Source: Methylorubrum sp. B1-46 (GTDB taxonomy: Bacteria; Pseudomonadota; Alphaproteobacteria; Rhizobiales; Beijerinckiaceae). From it: 64,000 nt of DNA. The notes under the pieces were generated by a model. That model was not told the DNA's origin. It was given only the letters and a program-made list of their open reading frames with translations, and did no database searches. The DNA lies in contig NZ_CP088247.1 of the NCBI RefSeq assembly GCF_021117295.1, positions 1,389,501 to 1,453,500 of the forward strand, in the 5' to 3' direction. Within the stretch, counting starts at the first letter, position 1; every line of letters starts with the position of its first letter. Below, piece after piece: positions 15,171 to 26,011 of the stretch. Position numbers and translations under genes: made by a program.

Positions 15171-17887
15171 GCGGCGAGTTCCCTTGGCGTTGTCCGTGCC
15201 GGGACCGGGAGCGTCACGGTGAAGGCGGCACCCAGCCGGTCGCGCCGGTTGCCCGCGGTGACGGTGCCGCCCATCGCCTCGACGAACCCGCGGGAGATGG
15301 CGAGGCCGAGCCCGGTGCCGGCCCGGACGTGGTCGCTCTTCCGGACCCGGTAGAACTTGTCGAACACCCGTTCGACGTCCGCCTCCGGCAGGCCGAAGCC
15401 CTCGTCCAGCACCTCGATCCGGACCGCCTGGCCGTCGTGCCGGGCGCGGACCGTGACGGTGGAGCCTTCGGGCGCGTACTTGGCGGCGTTGTCGAGGAGA
15501 TTGACGAGAACCTGCTCGAACAGGACCGGGTCGAGGCGCAGGGTCGGCAGGTCCGGGTCGATCTCGACCGCAACCACGTGACCCGCCATGACCTTCTGGG
15601 TGCGACGCAGGGCGGTGTCGACGGTCTCGGCCACGTCGTGGGGGGCGAGGTTCGGCGCCACGGCGCCGGCCTCCAGCCGCGTCATGTCGAGCAGGTTCAC
15701 GATGAAGCGGTTCAAACGCTCCGATTCCTCGATGACCGTCGCGAGGAGCTCGCCCTTGGCCTCGGCGGGTAGGGCCGCGTCGAGGTCGCGCAGGGTGGTG
15801 GCGGCGCCGAGCACTGAGGCCAGCGGGGTCCGCAGGTCGTGGCTGATCGAGGTGAGGAGCGCTTGGCGTAGCCGGTCGGTCTCGGCTGCGCGCTCGGCCC
15901 GGTCGAGATCCTCCACGAGGCGCACCCGTTCGATGGCGAGCGCGCCCATGTCGGCGAGCGCGTCGAGGAGGCGCCGGGCCTCGGGCGTCAGGATCGGTCC
16001 GGTGCCGTCCGCGTCGAGGCCGATCACGCCGATGATGCCGCGTCCGGTGCGCATCGGCAGGAACAGGCGCTTGGCTCCTGGCAGGGTGTCGGCGCCGCGC
16101 CCCGCTGGGCGCTCGTTGTCGAAGGCCCATTGCGCTGCGGCGAGATCCGCCTCGTCCAGCATGTCCTCGGGCGGGTAGCCGGCCCGGACGGTCACGGCCT
16201 TGCCGTCCGGCAGCAACAGCACGACGCGCACCTTCAGCATGGCGGCGACCTGGGCGGAGGTCGCCCAGAGCACGTCGTCGAGGGTCCCACAGGCCGCGAG
16301 CTTGCGCGAGAAGCCGAACAGCCGCTCGGTCGCCTTGGCGCGTCCCTGACTGACGACGGCGGTCCGGCGCGCCCGGGCGGCGAGGTTCGAGACCAGCACC
16401 GCCACCACGGTGAAGAGCAGGAAGGCCGCGACGTTGGTCGGGTCCGAGATGGTGAGGGTGTAGACCGGCGGCAGGAAGAAGAAGTTGTAGGAAAGCGATG
16501 ACACGACCACCGCGACGAGGGAAGGGCCGAGCCCCCAGCGCACGGCCACCGCCACGACGGCGGTGAGCAGCATGAGGTCGGCGTTCTCGATGCCCGTGTA
16601 AGGCTCCAACAGCAGGGCGAGCCCGAGCGCCGCGCCGGTGGCGAGCAGCGCGACGATATAGGTCCGGGCATCGAAGGCGGCGGGCGGGGCGACGGTGGCC
16701 ACGGGCCGGCGCGCGCCTGCATCGGCCGTTGGCATGGCCTCGCCGGGGACGACGTGGACGCTGATGTTGCCGCTGCGGCGAACAAGGTCGTGCACCACCG
16801 AGCCGTTGACGAGCTCGAAAGCCCAGGAGCGTGTCGCCTTGCCGACGACGATGTGGTTGACGTTGGCAGACTGCGCGTAGGCCAGGATCTCGTCGGCGAT
16901 GCGCCGCCCGCCCGGCAGGGTGACGGCATCGCCCCCGAGCCGGTCGGCGAGGCGCAGGACCTCGGCGATCCGGTCGCGCTCGGCCTCGGTGAGGGAGGCG
17001 GCCCGCGGCCCTTCGACCACCAGGGCGGTCCAGGGCGCGTGTAGGCGGTCGGCGAGGCGCTTGGCGTAGCGCACCAGGCTGGCGGAGCGCGGGTCCTCGC
17101 TTACGCAGACCAGCACGCGTTCCCCCGCGGCCCAGGGGCCGGGGATCGCGTTCGCCCGCATGTGGCTCAGGAGCTCGTCGTCGACCCGGTCGGCCGTGCG
17201 GCGGAGCGCGAGCTCTCGCAGGGCCGTGAGGTTGCCGCGCGAGAAGTAGTGCTTCAGCGCCCGCTCGGCGTTCGTCGGAACATAGACCTTGCCCGCTTTC
17301 AAGCGCTCGATCAGGTCGTCGGGGTTCAGGTCGACGACCTCGATATCGTCGGCCCGGTCGAGGACACCGTCGGGCACGGTCTCGCGCACCCGGATGCGGG
17401 TGATGGACGCCACCACGTCGTTGAGGCTCTCGACGTGCTGGATGTTGAGGGTGGTCAGGACGTCGATGCCGGCGTCGAGCAACTCCTCGACGTCCTGGTA
17501 GCGCTTGGGGTGGCGAGAGCCGGGCGCGTTGGTGTGCGCAAGCTCGTCCACGAGCGCGATCTGCGGCCGGCGGGCGAGCAAGGCGTCGAGGTCCATCTCC
17601 TCCAGGACCGTGCCGTGGTAGGGCACGGCGCGGCGTGGGACGACCTCGAATCCGTCGAGCAGCGCCTCGGTCTCAGCGCGCCCGTGCGTCTCGACCACGC
17701 CGACGACCACGTCGGCGCCGGCCTTCAGCCGGGCGCGTCCGATGGTGAGCATCTCGTACGTCTTGCCGACGCCGGGCGCGGCGCCGAGGAAGACCTTGAG
17801 CCGACCGCGCGTCCGCTCCTCCCGGCGCGCCGCTTCGAGCAGCGCGTCGGGCGATGGGCGGTTCGGGTCGCGGCCGGTCTCGGGCAT
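15167..17887 (-). CDS. kdpD: Sensor histidine kinase KdpD
   Basis: A 906-residue K+-sensing kinase of full length. Domains in order: N-terminal KdpD domain with Walker A FLGAAPGVGKTYEMLTIGR and the TLNIQHVESLND segment (to about residue 230); a universal-stress-like domain (about 250-380, VLVCVSEDPRSASLVRYAKR); four membrane helices (about 405-500); a GAF-type region; HisKA with LLTSISHDLRTPLASVLG; and an ATPase domain with NLLDNAAKYAPEGS and GTGLGLAISRGF. It autophosphorylates when external K+ is low and phosphorylates KdpE. It starts nine bases after kdpC. Confidence 0.96.
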   Translation of the reverse strand: MPETGRDPNRPSPDALLEAARREERTRGRLKVFLGAAPGVGKTYEMLTIGRARLKAGADVVVGVVETHGRAETEALLDGFEVVPRRAVPYHGTVLEEMDLDALLARRPQIALVDELAHTNAPGSRHPKRYQDVEELLDAGIDVLTTLNIQHVESLNDVVASITRIRVRETVPDGVLDRADDIEVVDLNPDDLIERLKAGKVYVPTNAERALKHYFSRGNLTALRELALRRTADRVDDELLSHMRANAIPGPWAAGERVLVCVSEDPRSASLVRYAKRLADRLHAPWTALVVEGPRAASLTEAERDRIAEVLRLADRLGGDAVTLPGGRRIADEILAYAQSANVNHIVVGKATRSWAFELVNGSVVHDLVRRSGNISVHVVPGEAMPTADAGARRPVATVAPPAAFDARTYIVALLATGAALGLALLLEPYTGIENADLMLLTAVVAVAVRWGLGPSLVAVVVSSLSYNFFFLPPVYTLTISDPTNVAAFLLFTVVAVLVSNLAARARRTAVVSQGRAKATERLFGFSRKLAACGTLDDVLWATSAQVAAMLKVRVVLLLPDGKAVTVRAGYPPEDMLDEADLAAAQWAFDNERPAGRGADTLPGAKRLFLPMRTGRGIIGVIGLDADGTGPILTPEARRLLDALADMGALAIERVRLVEDLDRAERAAETDRLRQALLTSISHDLRTPLASVLGAATTLRDLDAALPAEAKGELLATVIEESERLNRFIVNLLDMTRLEAGAVAPNLAPHDVAETVDTALRRTQKVMAGHVVAVEIDPDLPTLRLDPVLFEQVLVNLLDNAAKYAPEGSTVTVRARHDGQAVRIEVLDEGFGLPEADVERVFDKFYRVRKSDHVRAGTGLGLAISRGFVEAMGGTVTAGNRRDRLGAAFTVTLPVPARTTPRELAA

Positions 17888-17896
17888 GATGGCTCC

Positions 17897-18502
17897 TCAG
17901 CGCTTGGCGAGATCGTCCAGGGCCATGTTGAGCGCCAGGACATTCACGCACGGCTCGCCGAGCAGGCCCAGGGTACGACCCTGGACCTGACCGGCGACGA
18001 GGTCGCGCAGCTTGTCCTCAGGCAGGTTGCGGGCCTTTGCGACCCGCGGCACCTGGAAGAAGGCGGCCTCGGGCGAGACGTCGGGGTCGAGGCCCGAGCC
18101 GCTCGTCGTAACGAGGTCGACCGGCACCGGTTGTCCCGGGTTCTGCCCGCGCAGCGCATCGAGGTCGCCCTTCACACGCTCCGCCAGTGCAGCGCTGGTC
18201 GGCCCGAGGTTCGAGCCCGCGGAGCTGGCGGCGTTGTAAGGCGCCGGCACGGTCTTGCTCGCGTCGGCCGGGTCGGCCGCGGTCGTGGCCGAGGGGCGGC
18301 CATGGAAGTAGCCCTCGCCGGTGAAGCCCTGCCCGATCAGGCTGGAGCCGACGACCTTGCCATCAAGCTCGATCAGGCTGCCGGCGGCCTTGGCGGGGAA
18401 GACCGCGCTGGCGATGCCGGTGACGGCGAGGGGGTAGGCAAGACCGGTGACCGCGGTCAGGGCGACGAGCAGGACGAGGGCGGGGCGAAGCTGGTTCAAC
18501 AT
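17897..18502 (-). CDS. kdpC: K+-transporting ATPase subunit KdpC
   Basis: A 201-residue subunit with one N-terminal membrane helix ([20 protein letters not shown]) and a periplasmic domain. Diagnostic stretches are [60 protein letters not shown] and the C-terminal [19 protein letters not shown]. KdpC stabilises the KdpFABC complex and may raise ATP affinity. It lies 24 bases after kdpB and 9 before kdpD in the kdp operon. Confidence 0.96.
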   Translation of the reverse strand: MLNQLRPALVLLVALTAVTGLAYPLAVTGIASAVFPAKAAGSLIELDGKVVGSSLIGQGFTGEGYFHGRPSATTAADPADASKTVPAPYNAASSAGSNLGPTSAALAERVKGDLDALRGQNPGQPVPVDLVTTSGSGLDPDVSPEAAFFQVPRVAKARNLPEDKLRDLVAGQVQGRTLGLLGEPCVNVLALNMALDDLAKR

Positions 18503-18526
18503 GGCAGGTCTCCTTCGACCTTCGGT

Positions 18527-20617
<2,091 letters not shown>

Positions 20618-20677
20618 GGGTTCGGGTGTCCGGAGAGGGGCGAGGGGACCCGGCGGGCGACGCCGGGCCTTGCCGGT

Positions 20678-20878
20678 TCAGGGGGCGGTCGCGCCGGTGG
20701 CCAGGGTGAAGGCCGCGCCGAGGGCGAGGCCGCCGAGCAGGACGACGCCGAGGAGGGCCAACACGAGATCCGAGGCGCGTACCGGCTTGGCCTCGGAACC
20801 GTGGGGTCGGCGTCGTGACGGCCGGTGCGGCATGAGGTGGTGGCGCGGGATGCGCCGGTTCGGGAGGGTGCGTGGCAT
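20678..20878 (-). CDS. Small single-helix membrane protein inside the kdp operon, SDLVLA type
   Basis: A 66-residue protein whose ATG at 20878 directly follows the kdpA stop (TGA, one base, ATG). A basic first half (MPRTLPNRRIPRHHLMPHRP and onward) precedes RASDLVLALLGVVLLGGLAL and GAAFTLATGATAP, one membrane helix. The RASDLVLA motif is shared with the small proteins at 10918 and 12768. It is not KdpF, which is present upstream of kdpA. Its fixed place between kdpA and kdpB suggests a small accessory or regulator of the Kdp pump; this is inference. Confidence 0.7.
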   Translation of the reverse strand: MPRTLPNRRIPRHHLMPHRPSRRRPHGSEAKPVRASDLVLALLGVVLLGGLALGAAFTLATGATAP

Positions 20879-20879
20879 C

Positions 20880-22595
20880 TCAGCTCCCCGTGCCGAAGGT
20901 CTGGCCGGCCGCGCCGGCGAGGTGCTCGACCACGGGGCCGAGCGCCAGCGACGGGAAGAAGGTCAGCCCGCCGACGATCAGGATGACGCCGACCAGCAGG
21001 CCGACGAACAGGCCGCCATGGGTTGGGAACGTGCCGGCGGAGGCCGGGACCCGCTTCTTGGCGGCGAGCGAGCCCGCGATGGCCAGGGCCGGGATGATCA
21101 CGAAGAACCGTCCGACCAGCATGCCGAGCCCCAGCAAGCTGTTGTAGAACAGCGTGTTGCCGCTGAGCCCGCCGAAGGCCGAGCCGTTGTTGGCCGCCGC
21201 CGAGGTGAAGGCGTAGAGGATCTCCGAGAAGCCGTGCGGCCCGGCGTTGGCAGGGCCGGCGAGGCCGGCGGCCGCCACGGTGGCGACGGCGGTTCCGCCC
21301 AGCATCATCAGCGGCAGGCACAGGATGGCGAGCATGGCCATCTTCACCTCGCGCGCCTCGATCTTCTTGCCCAGGTATTCCGGCGTGCGCCCGACCATCA
21401 GGCCGGCCACGAAGATCGCCACCACGACGAAGACCAGCATGCCGTAGAGGCCCGCCCCGACGCCGCCGACGATGATCTCGCCGAGCTGCATGTTGATGAG
21501 CGGGATCAGGCCGCCGAGCGCCGTGAAGCTGTCATGCATGGCGTTGACCGCGCCGCACGAGGCCGCGGTGGTGACGACGGCGAACAGGGCCGAGGCTACG
21601 ATGCCGAAGCGGACCTCCTTGCCCTCCATGTTGCCGCCCGTCAGCCCGAGCCCGTTCAGCACGGAGCTTCCCGAAGCCTCGCTGCCGTAGGTGACGGCGA
21701 CGCCGGCCAGGAACAGCACGCCCATAGCGGCGAGGATGGCCCAGCCCTGGCGGTCGTCCCCGACCATGCGGCCGAAGACGTTCGTGAGCGCGGCGCCCAG
21801 CGCGAAGATCGAGACGATCTGCACGAAGTTCGACAGGGCGGTGGGGTTCTCGAAGGGGTGCGAGGCGTTGGCGTTGAAGAAGCCGCCGCCGTTGGTGCCG
21901 AGCATCTTGATCGCGACCTGGCTCGCCACGGGGCCGACCGCGATTGTCTGCTTGGCGCCTTCCAGCGTCGTGGCGTCCACGTAGGCGCCGAGCGTCTGCG
22001 GCATGCCCTGCGAGACCAGGAACAGCGCGTAGACGAGGCAGATCGGCAGCAGCACGTAGAGGGTGCAGCGGGTCAGGTCGACCCAGAACGAGCCGACCGT
22101 CCTGGCCGAGGCTCGGGCGAAGCCGCGGATCAGGGCCACGGCGAGCGCGATGCCGGTGGCCGCCGAGAGGAAGTTCTGGTGCGTCAGCCCCAGCATCTGG
22201 CTGAGGTACGAGAGGGTGCTCTCGCCGCCGTAGTTCTGCCAGTTGGTGTTGGTGACGAAGCTCGCCGCGGTGTTGAAGGCGAGGTCGGGCGCCACCGCCG
22301 CCTGGCCCATCGGGTTCAGCGGCAGCACGTCCTGCAGGCGCAGCACCGCGTAGAGCAGCAAGAAGCCGAGCACGTGGAAGGCGAGCATGGCGAGGCCGTA
22401 TCCGAGCCAGGTCTGCTCATGGCGCTCGTCGATGCCGGCGACGCGGTAGAGCCCGCGCTCGACGGGGGCGAGCACGGGCGAGAGAGGGGTTCGCTCCCCG
22501 GTGAAGACGCGTGTCATGTACCAGCCGAGCGGCTTCACGAGCGCGACGATGACCGCGCAGAACAGCGCGATCTGTATCCAGCCGTTAGGGGTCAT
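20880..22595 (-). CDS. kdpA: K+-transporting ATPase pore subunit KdpA
   Basis: A 571-residue K+-channel-like subunit of the superfamily of K+ transporters. Repeated pore regions are visible: [60 protein letters not shown] and [19 protein letters not shown]. The filter residues NxGG and the SAxANxGSAF-like motif are intact. KdpA binds and conducts K+ while KdpB provides ATP hydrolysis. It starts with ATG at 22595, 23 bases after the kdpF stop. Confidence 0.97.
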   Translation of the reverse strand: MTPNGWIQIALFCAVIVALVKPLGWYMTRVFTGERTPLSPVLAPVERGLYRVAGIDERHEQTWLGYGLAMLAFHVLGFLLLYAVLRLQDVLPLNPMGQAAVAPDLAFNTAASFVTNTNWQNYGGESTLSYLSQMLGLTHQNFLSAATGIALAVALIRGFARASARTVGSFWVDLTRCTLYVLLPICLVYALFLVSQGMPQTLGAYVDATTLEGAKQTIAVGPVASQVAIKMLGTNGGGFFNANASHPFENPTALSNFVQIVSIFALGAALTNVFGRMVGDDRQGWAILAAMGVLFLAGVAVTYGSEASGSSVLNGLGLTGGNMEGKEVRFGIVASALFAVVTTAASCGAVNAMHDSFTALGGLIPLINMQLGEIIVGGVGAGLYGMLVFVVVAIFVAGLMVGRTPEYLGKKIEAREVKMAMLAILCLPLMMLGGTAVATVAAAGLAGPANAGPHGFSEILYAFTSAAANNGSAFGGLSGNTLFYNSLLGLGMLVGRFFVIIPALAIAGSLAAKKRVPASAGTFPTHGGLFVGLLVGVILIVGGLTFFPSLALGPVVEHLAGAAGQTFGTGS

Positions 22596-22618
22596 GGGAT
22601 GTGGTCCGGCAAGGCCGC

Positions 22619-22708
22619 TCAGAACCGCTCGGGGCGGATGAGGGCGTAGGTGAGGTAGACGAGGAGGCCGGCGGTCACGAGGGCGCCGAGGGCGAGGTCG
22701 AGGGTCAT
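22619..22708 (-). CDS. kdpF: K+-transporting ATPase small subunit KdpF
   Basis: A 29-residue one-helix peptide: [20 protein letters not shown] followed by YALIRPERF. The Y-L-xx-ALIRPE-x-F ending is the KdpF signature. KdpF is a lipid-like stabiliser of the KdpFABC complex in the inner membrane. It lies directly before kdpA, as in other kdp operons. Confidence 0.93.
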   Translation of the reverse strand: MTLDLALGALVTAGLLVYLTYALIRPERF

Positions 22709-22719
22709 GGCGGCGTGCC

Positions 22720-22803
22720 TCAGAGGCGTTCGCAGAGCGTGGCGTAGGCGGCGGCCAGGCCGAAGAAGGCAAGGCCCCCGGCCAGGAAGACGATGTCGAG
22801 CAT
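22720..22803 (-). CDS. 27-residue membrane peptide at the head of the kdp operon
   Basis: Reads [20 protein letters not shown] followed by ATLCERL. It is a single membrane helix with a short cysteine-containing tail (Y-x-x-x-C-E-R-L). Peptides of this form are often seen just upstream of kdpF in alphaproteobacteria and are usually unnamed. It begins with ATG at 22803 and its stop is 11 bases before kdpF, so it is the first gene of the operon, 80 bases after regulatory site C. A second KdpF-like subunit is a possible role. Confidence 0.75.
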   Translation of the reverse strand: MLDIVFLAGGLAFFGLAAAYATLCERL

Positions 22804-22882
22804 GGGATGTCCCGTATCCGTTCGGCCCGCTTGTCGCGGTCGTTCCGCGACCGACGGGGGCCGACCCCGAATGTGGACGGGA

Positions 22883-22938
22883 ACCGCATTAGGGTTCGAG
22901 ACGGAAAGGGAGGCGATCCTATAAGGAACTCATTAGGA
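22883..22938 (-). promoter_or_regulatory. Three-unit phased element, site C (kdp operon)
   Basis: On the minus strand it reads TCCTAATGAG, three bases, CTTATAGG, spacer, CTCGAACCCTAATGCGGT. The last 18 bases are identical to those of site A, more than 10 kb away on the other strand. It lies 80 bases before the first gene of the kdp operon, where a KdpE operator would be expected. Confidence 0.72.
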
Positions 22939-23271
22939 TGGGCCCAATTCCGAGGCTCGTCCGGAGCCTTTGGGGCGTGCCTTCGGACGCCAGGCTGCCT
23001 GCAGCTCCTGGCAGGCTCCCGGGGCGTCGACGAGCATGGCTTTCGGGCAGGCGGCGCGCCAGAGCGTGCGGTCCACCTGGATCACGCCGGTGTCCGCCCC
23101 TGCGAAGCCGCTGTACGGCACGCCGCAGGCCGGGCAGCGTCCGACGACGCGGCGGAGATCCGCGGCTCGGGCGTCCGCAGGGACCGGGTCGGGGGAAGCC
23201 CGGCTGGACGGGAAGCGGGGCGTGACGCCGGCAAGGCGAGCCCGCAGGCCGAGTGGGGACCCGGCGCTCAA
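22933..23271 (-). CDS. Hypothetical protein with a CPxCG motif
   Basis: A possible 112-residue protein starting with TTG at 23271 that overlaps the stop of the preceding small membrane protein gene by four bases (TTGA). I do not recognise it. It contains [20 protein letters not shown], then [20 protein letters not shown] and CQELQAA; this arrangement of four cysteines could hold a metal. The end is basic. No ATG or GTG lies near the coupled position, so support rests on overlap, strand and composition. The stop codon lies inside site C of the kdp promoter. Confidence 0.4.
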   Translation of the reverse strand: MSAGSPLGLRARLAGVTPRFPSSRASPDPVPADARAADLRRVVGRCPACGVPYSGFAGADTGVIQVDRTLWRAACPKAMLVDAPGACQELQAAWRPKARPKGSGRASELGPS

Positions 23272-23408
23272 GATGCGGGCAGCAGGTCGAGGGCGTTCAG
23301 GGCGAGCAGCGCGAGGGACAGGGCCGACCAGGAGCCGAGGACCAGGATCATCAGGGCGAAGACGCGGTCGGCCCTGCATTCGGCGGCGATGTGCCGTAGG
23401 ACTATCAT
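23268..23408 (-). CDS. 46-residue single-helix membrane protein
   Basis: Reads MIVLRHIAAECRADRVFALM, then ILVLGSWSALSLALLALNAL and DLLPAS. It has a short charged head with one cysteine and one membrane helix. The R-A-D-R-V-F-A-L region is a weak match to the RASDLVLA motif of the other small proteins. It starts with ATG at 23408, 48 bases after regulatory site D, which is the main support for it being a real gene. Function unknown. Confidence 0.55.
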   Translation of the reverse strand: MIVLRHIAAECRADRVFALMILVLGSWSALSLALLALNALDLLPAS

Positions 23409-23456
23409 CTGCAAACTCCACCCGGGCGACGGCCCGGTGGGCGAGAAGTCCTCGTT

Positions 23457-23512
23457 ACCCCGTTAAGGAACAAGACGGAGACCGGGCCTCCGGCATAGGT
23501 AACTCATAAGGA
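23457..23512 (-). promoter_or_regulatory. Three-unit phased element, site D
   Basis: On the minus strand it reads TCCTTATGAG, three bases, CCTATGCC, spacer, GTCTTGTTCCTTAACGGGGT. Unit positions 1, 12 and 45 match sites A, B and C exactly, though the last unit is more divergent. It is upstream of the 46-residue membrane protein gene. Confidence 0.58.
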
Positions 23513-23586
23513 CCGGTCGACGGGGCTGGCGACACGGGACCGGGGCCGATGCGCATCCGATGCGGGTACGGCTCCATTCGCCGGTC

Positions 23587-23913
23587 CTAGGCGCCACGGG
23601 GTGCGAACAGGATGAGGGCGCTTCCCAGCAGGCACACCACGCCGCCCGCGATGTCCCATCGGTCGGGTCGGTGTCCCTCGAACCCCCAGAGCCAAATGAT
23701 GGCCGCAACGATGTAGATGCCCCCATAGACCGAGTAGGCCCGCCCGGCGGCCTCGCTCTTGGCCAGCGTCAGCAGATCGGCGAACACTGCCAGGGAAAGC
23801 ATGCCGGGCGCCAGCCACCAGGGCGACTTGTCGAGGCGCAGCCAGGCCCAGAATGCGAAGCAGCCGGCGATCTCGGCCAGCGCGGCGGCGGCGAACACGG
23901 GATAGGTCGGCAT
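23587..23913 (-). CDS. ynfA: YnfA/UPF0060 family membrane protein
   Basis: A 108-residue four-helix membrane protein. [40 protein letters not shown] and [20 protein letters not shown] are diagnostic for the YnfA family, a relative of small multidrug-resistance transporters. The natural substrate is not settled. The ATG at 23913 was chosen as it gives the exact family length; the open frame upstream is arginine-rich. Site E and the kup remnant are divergent from it. Confidence 0.9.
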   Translation of the reverse strand: MPTYPVFAAAALAEIAGCFAFWAWLRLDKSPWWLAPGMLSLAVFADLLTLAKSEAAGRAYSVYGGIYIVAAIIWLWGFEGHRPDRWDIAGGVVCLLGSALILFAPRGA

Positions 23914-24011
23914 GGTCGCGTGTTCGCACGCACGGGCCATGCGGCCAAGCCATGCTTGCACGCTGCGGGGTTCGGCGCCTGTGCCGCGCCGGCCTGGCCG
24001 CCGCTGCGCGA

Positions 24012-24067
24012 TCCTGATGACTTCCTTATACCGCGCGCCCGCCATCCATCTCGTTTCCTTATGCGAG
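24012..24067 (+). promoter_or_regulatory. Three-unit phased element, site E
   Basis: Reads TCCTGATGAC, three bases, CTTATACC, spacer, ATCTCGTTTCCTTATGCGAG. The unit spacing again equals that in sites A-D. It points towards the kup remnant at 24159, which suggests that an intact K+ uptake gene once stood under the same control as kdp. Confidence 0.58.
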
Positions 24068-24158
24068 CCGTTTTAGCGTCGGGACCACGACCGCCCGAAG
24101 ACGCGAGCCCGTCTTCCGCTCACCGACATCCCATCCGTCGGGCCGGTCACTCGAGGGC

Positions 24159-24350
24159 GTGCGGATGTCGCCGTGGGTTCACCGGCCGATCCGCACGCGG
24201 CGGGTCCTGGTGCCCTCGCATGAGACGGGCATGCCGGTCTGGCAGGACCAGCTCTACATCGCCATGGCGCGCGCGGCGACCGATGCGTCACGCTACTTCC
24301 GTATCCCAGTGGACAGGGCCGTCGAGATCGGCGCCCGGATCGACATCTGA
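24159..24350 (+). pseudogene. C-terminal remnant of a Kup-type K+ transporter
   Basis: A 63-codon frame that ends like a low-affinity K+ uptake protein: RRVLVPSHETGMPVWQDQLY, then IAMARAATDASRYFRIPVDR and AVEIGARIDI. In Kup proteins this is the last part of the cytosolic C-terminal domain (M-x-W-Q-D-x-L-F-I-x-x-x-R and YF-x-P-x-x-R-V-V-E-x-G). The twelve-helix membrane part is absent from the upstream sequence, which instead holds the promoter element (site E). I infer a deletion between the promoter and the 3' end. A minor chance remains that it is a stand-alone small protein. Confidence 0.6.
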
Positions 24351-24943
24351 GGACGCGGCGCCCGATCCGGAGCTGCAAAGGGGCCCGCTGCTGCGATGGG
24401 CTATTAGGCCGAGGCCGACGCACGACGGGTTGGTCAGGGTTTGGCGGGTTCGGCTGCCCGCGCAGTGCTCAGGGACGAGCGTACGGGCGCCAGACCCGGT
24501 GTCGCGGCTTGCACATGCCGGAAGGGGACCGAGACCGGCGCGACCTATGCCGGTCATGCTGTGCCACGACATGCTGATGTCGTGGCCGCCGCTGCTAGGT
24601 CCGCTTCCTCCCACTGAGCAGACCTCTGGGCCGACACGCTTGAATGTCCGCAAGGGGTCAGGAGTTCGCATGCCAGTTGTTCGGCTGTGCGCCAGTTCCG
24701 GACCTTTGACGGGAGCAGCCGCAAGGGCCGCTCGCCACCCAACAGCAGCCATTGGTCGAAGAGACCAGGCACCGCAGCCATTCACCCTCACGGTCGGCCT
24801 GCCAAGAGGGCTGAAGGCAAGCCGACCGCTATCGCAGGCCCCGGGAAGGGGCAACCACGCGGCCTCTGACGGGTCACACTCTAGAGCAACAAATAAATGA
24901 AATGAACGAGGATCGGGTGCCTTCGCGGATCATTCTAAATTGA
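24351..24943. other. Intergenic stretch with the second copy of the dispersed repeat
   Basis: No gene is supported. It carries copy 2 of the 132-bp repeat (24563-24694). Downstream of it the GC content falls sharply near 24890, where the regulator genes of the amine island begin; this change marks a probable junction between two DNA segments of different history. Confidence 0.55.
24563..24694 (+). repeat. 132-bp dispersed direct repeat, copy 2
   Basis: Gap-free partner of 12054-12185 (11 mismatches in 132 bases by eye). Flanks differ completely on both sides, so the repeat limits are sharp: GCCAC at the left and GGCTGTGCGCCA at the right. Together the copies bracket all five phased regulatory elements and the kdp system. 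Confidence 0.85.
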
Positions 24944-26011
24944 TCAAGACAGTATTAATTTTTCTGAAAATAATCGATTTTTGTACTTATGAATTAGTGC
25001 CAGTCTAGATTTGACATTTGCTTTTCGGCATATGCGGATAGCGTAGTTTTTGACCGTACCCTTTGACATCGATAGAAGGCGTGAGATGTCAGACGACGAG
25101 CGTCCTCCGACGATCAGATTGAATATGTCGCGCTCACGCCGCGTCAGGCGACGGATCAACTCTGTTCTCTCCCATGTCGAGGCGCGCTCCTGCGGATCGT
25201 CCGGACAGGGTGTCAGCGTAAGCATCCGCCCAGAGGGGGCAAGCGGGAAGTATTTGTCGAAACGCTCGATGTTGACGATGAAATCGTCGAGCATGATTGG
25301 GCCGTTCTGTTCGTTCTGAACGGCAACGGCGAGGAGGGACGGGTCCCTCTCGGCCGCGTCCCGCCAAGATCGTGAGGAGAAGAGTTCGACGCCGCACCGA
25401 TCCTGCACCAAGGTCGGTTGCGGATTAAGCTGCGCGGCCTCCGAGATAAAGCCGCCCTGGCTGGTGGCGTCGAAGATCCGGCCGATATGGGCGCGTTCCA
25501 AGCCGTCGATGATGGGAAACGCTGCCTCGGCCCGCTCGATTTCGATTTTGCGGAAGTCGCCGCGTTCCCTCTCCAGAAAAAGGCCGATCGATGAGTTTCC
25601 GATCGTCGGCAGAAACAAGCCCAGTTCATCGCTTACATTGGCAACCGACTTGAAGACGAAGTTGTAGTTTCCGGCATCGATGGTATCAGCCGTACTCTTG
25701 AATTGCGACAACGCGCGTACACCGACCTCCTGGTACCGTCGCCAATGAGCCGCAAAGGGGTCAACGTCGGAACACAATTTATTGTAATGATCGCGCAGGG
25801 ATTGTGGTACGCCCGACGTATACATGATTTCAGGAGGAGCTGTGTCTGAGAACCGGATGATCCAGCGGGCGCTGTGATGGATCAGGCATCCGAGTAGGTC
25901 GATGAGATTTTCATGGAAATTCATTTCACCGAGCGCGCGGGAGATGTTGCCGACACGCTGAAACCATTCCTGGCTGCCGAAATCCGTGAGCTTGGGACTA
26001 TTTGTTCGCAT
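24944..26011 (-). CDS. LuxR-type HTH regulator, second of an overlapping pair
   Basis: A 355-residue regulator without a receiver domain. The N-terminal 270 residues form a sensor-like region (FHENLIDLLGCL, RWIIRFSDTAPPEI, YNKLCSDVDPFAAHW) and the C-terminal HTH reads LTRRERDIFNLIVGGRSSSD followed by LLSMSKGTVKNYAIRICRK. Its ATG at 26011 overlaps the end of the upstream regulator gene by 14 bases, so they are co-translated. The two proteins share the same plan throughout, which marks an old duplication. Being divergent from the dimethylamine operon, it is a likely regulator of it. Codon usage is more AT-rich than in the ion genes. Confidence 0.82.
   Translation of the reverse strand: MRTNSPKLTDFGSQEWFQRVGNISRALGEMNFHENLIDLLGCLIHHSARWIIRFSDTAPPEIMYTSGVPQSLRDHYNKLCSDVDPFAAHWRRYQEVGVRALSQFKSTADTIDAGNYNFVFKSVANVSDELGLFLPTIGNSSIGLFLERERGDFRKIEIERAEAAFPIIDGLERAHIGRIFDATSQGGFISEAAQLNPQPTLVQDRCGVELFSSRSWRDAAERDPSLLAVAVQNEQNGPIMLDDFIVNIERFDKYFPLAPSGRMLTLTPCPDDPQERASTWERTELIRRLTRRERDIFNLIVGGRSSSDISRLLSMSKGTVKNYAIRICRKANVKSRLALIHKYKNRLFSEKLILS

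Noticed and set aside
22970..23509. A 179-codon plus-strand frame opposite the small genes upstream of kdp
   Set aside because: It overlaps site D and two better-supported minus-strand frames, and its sequence is arginine/alanine-rich without structure.
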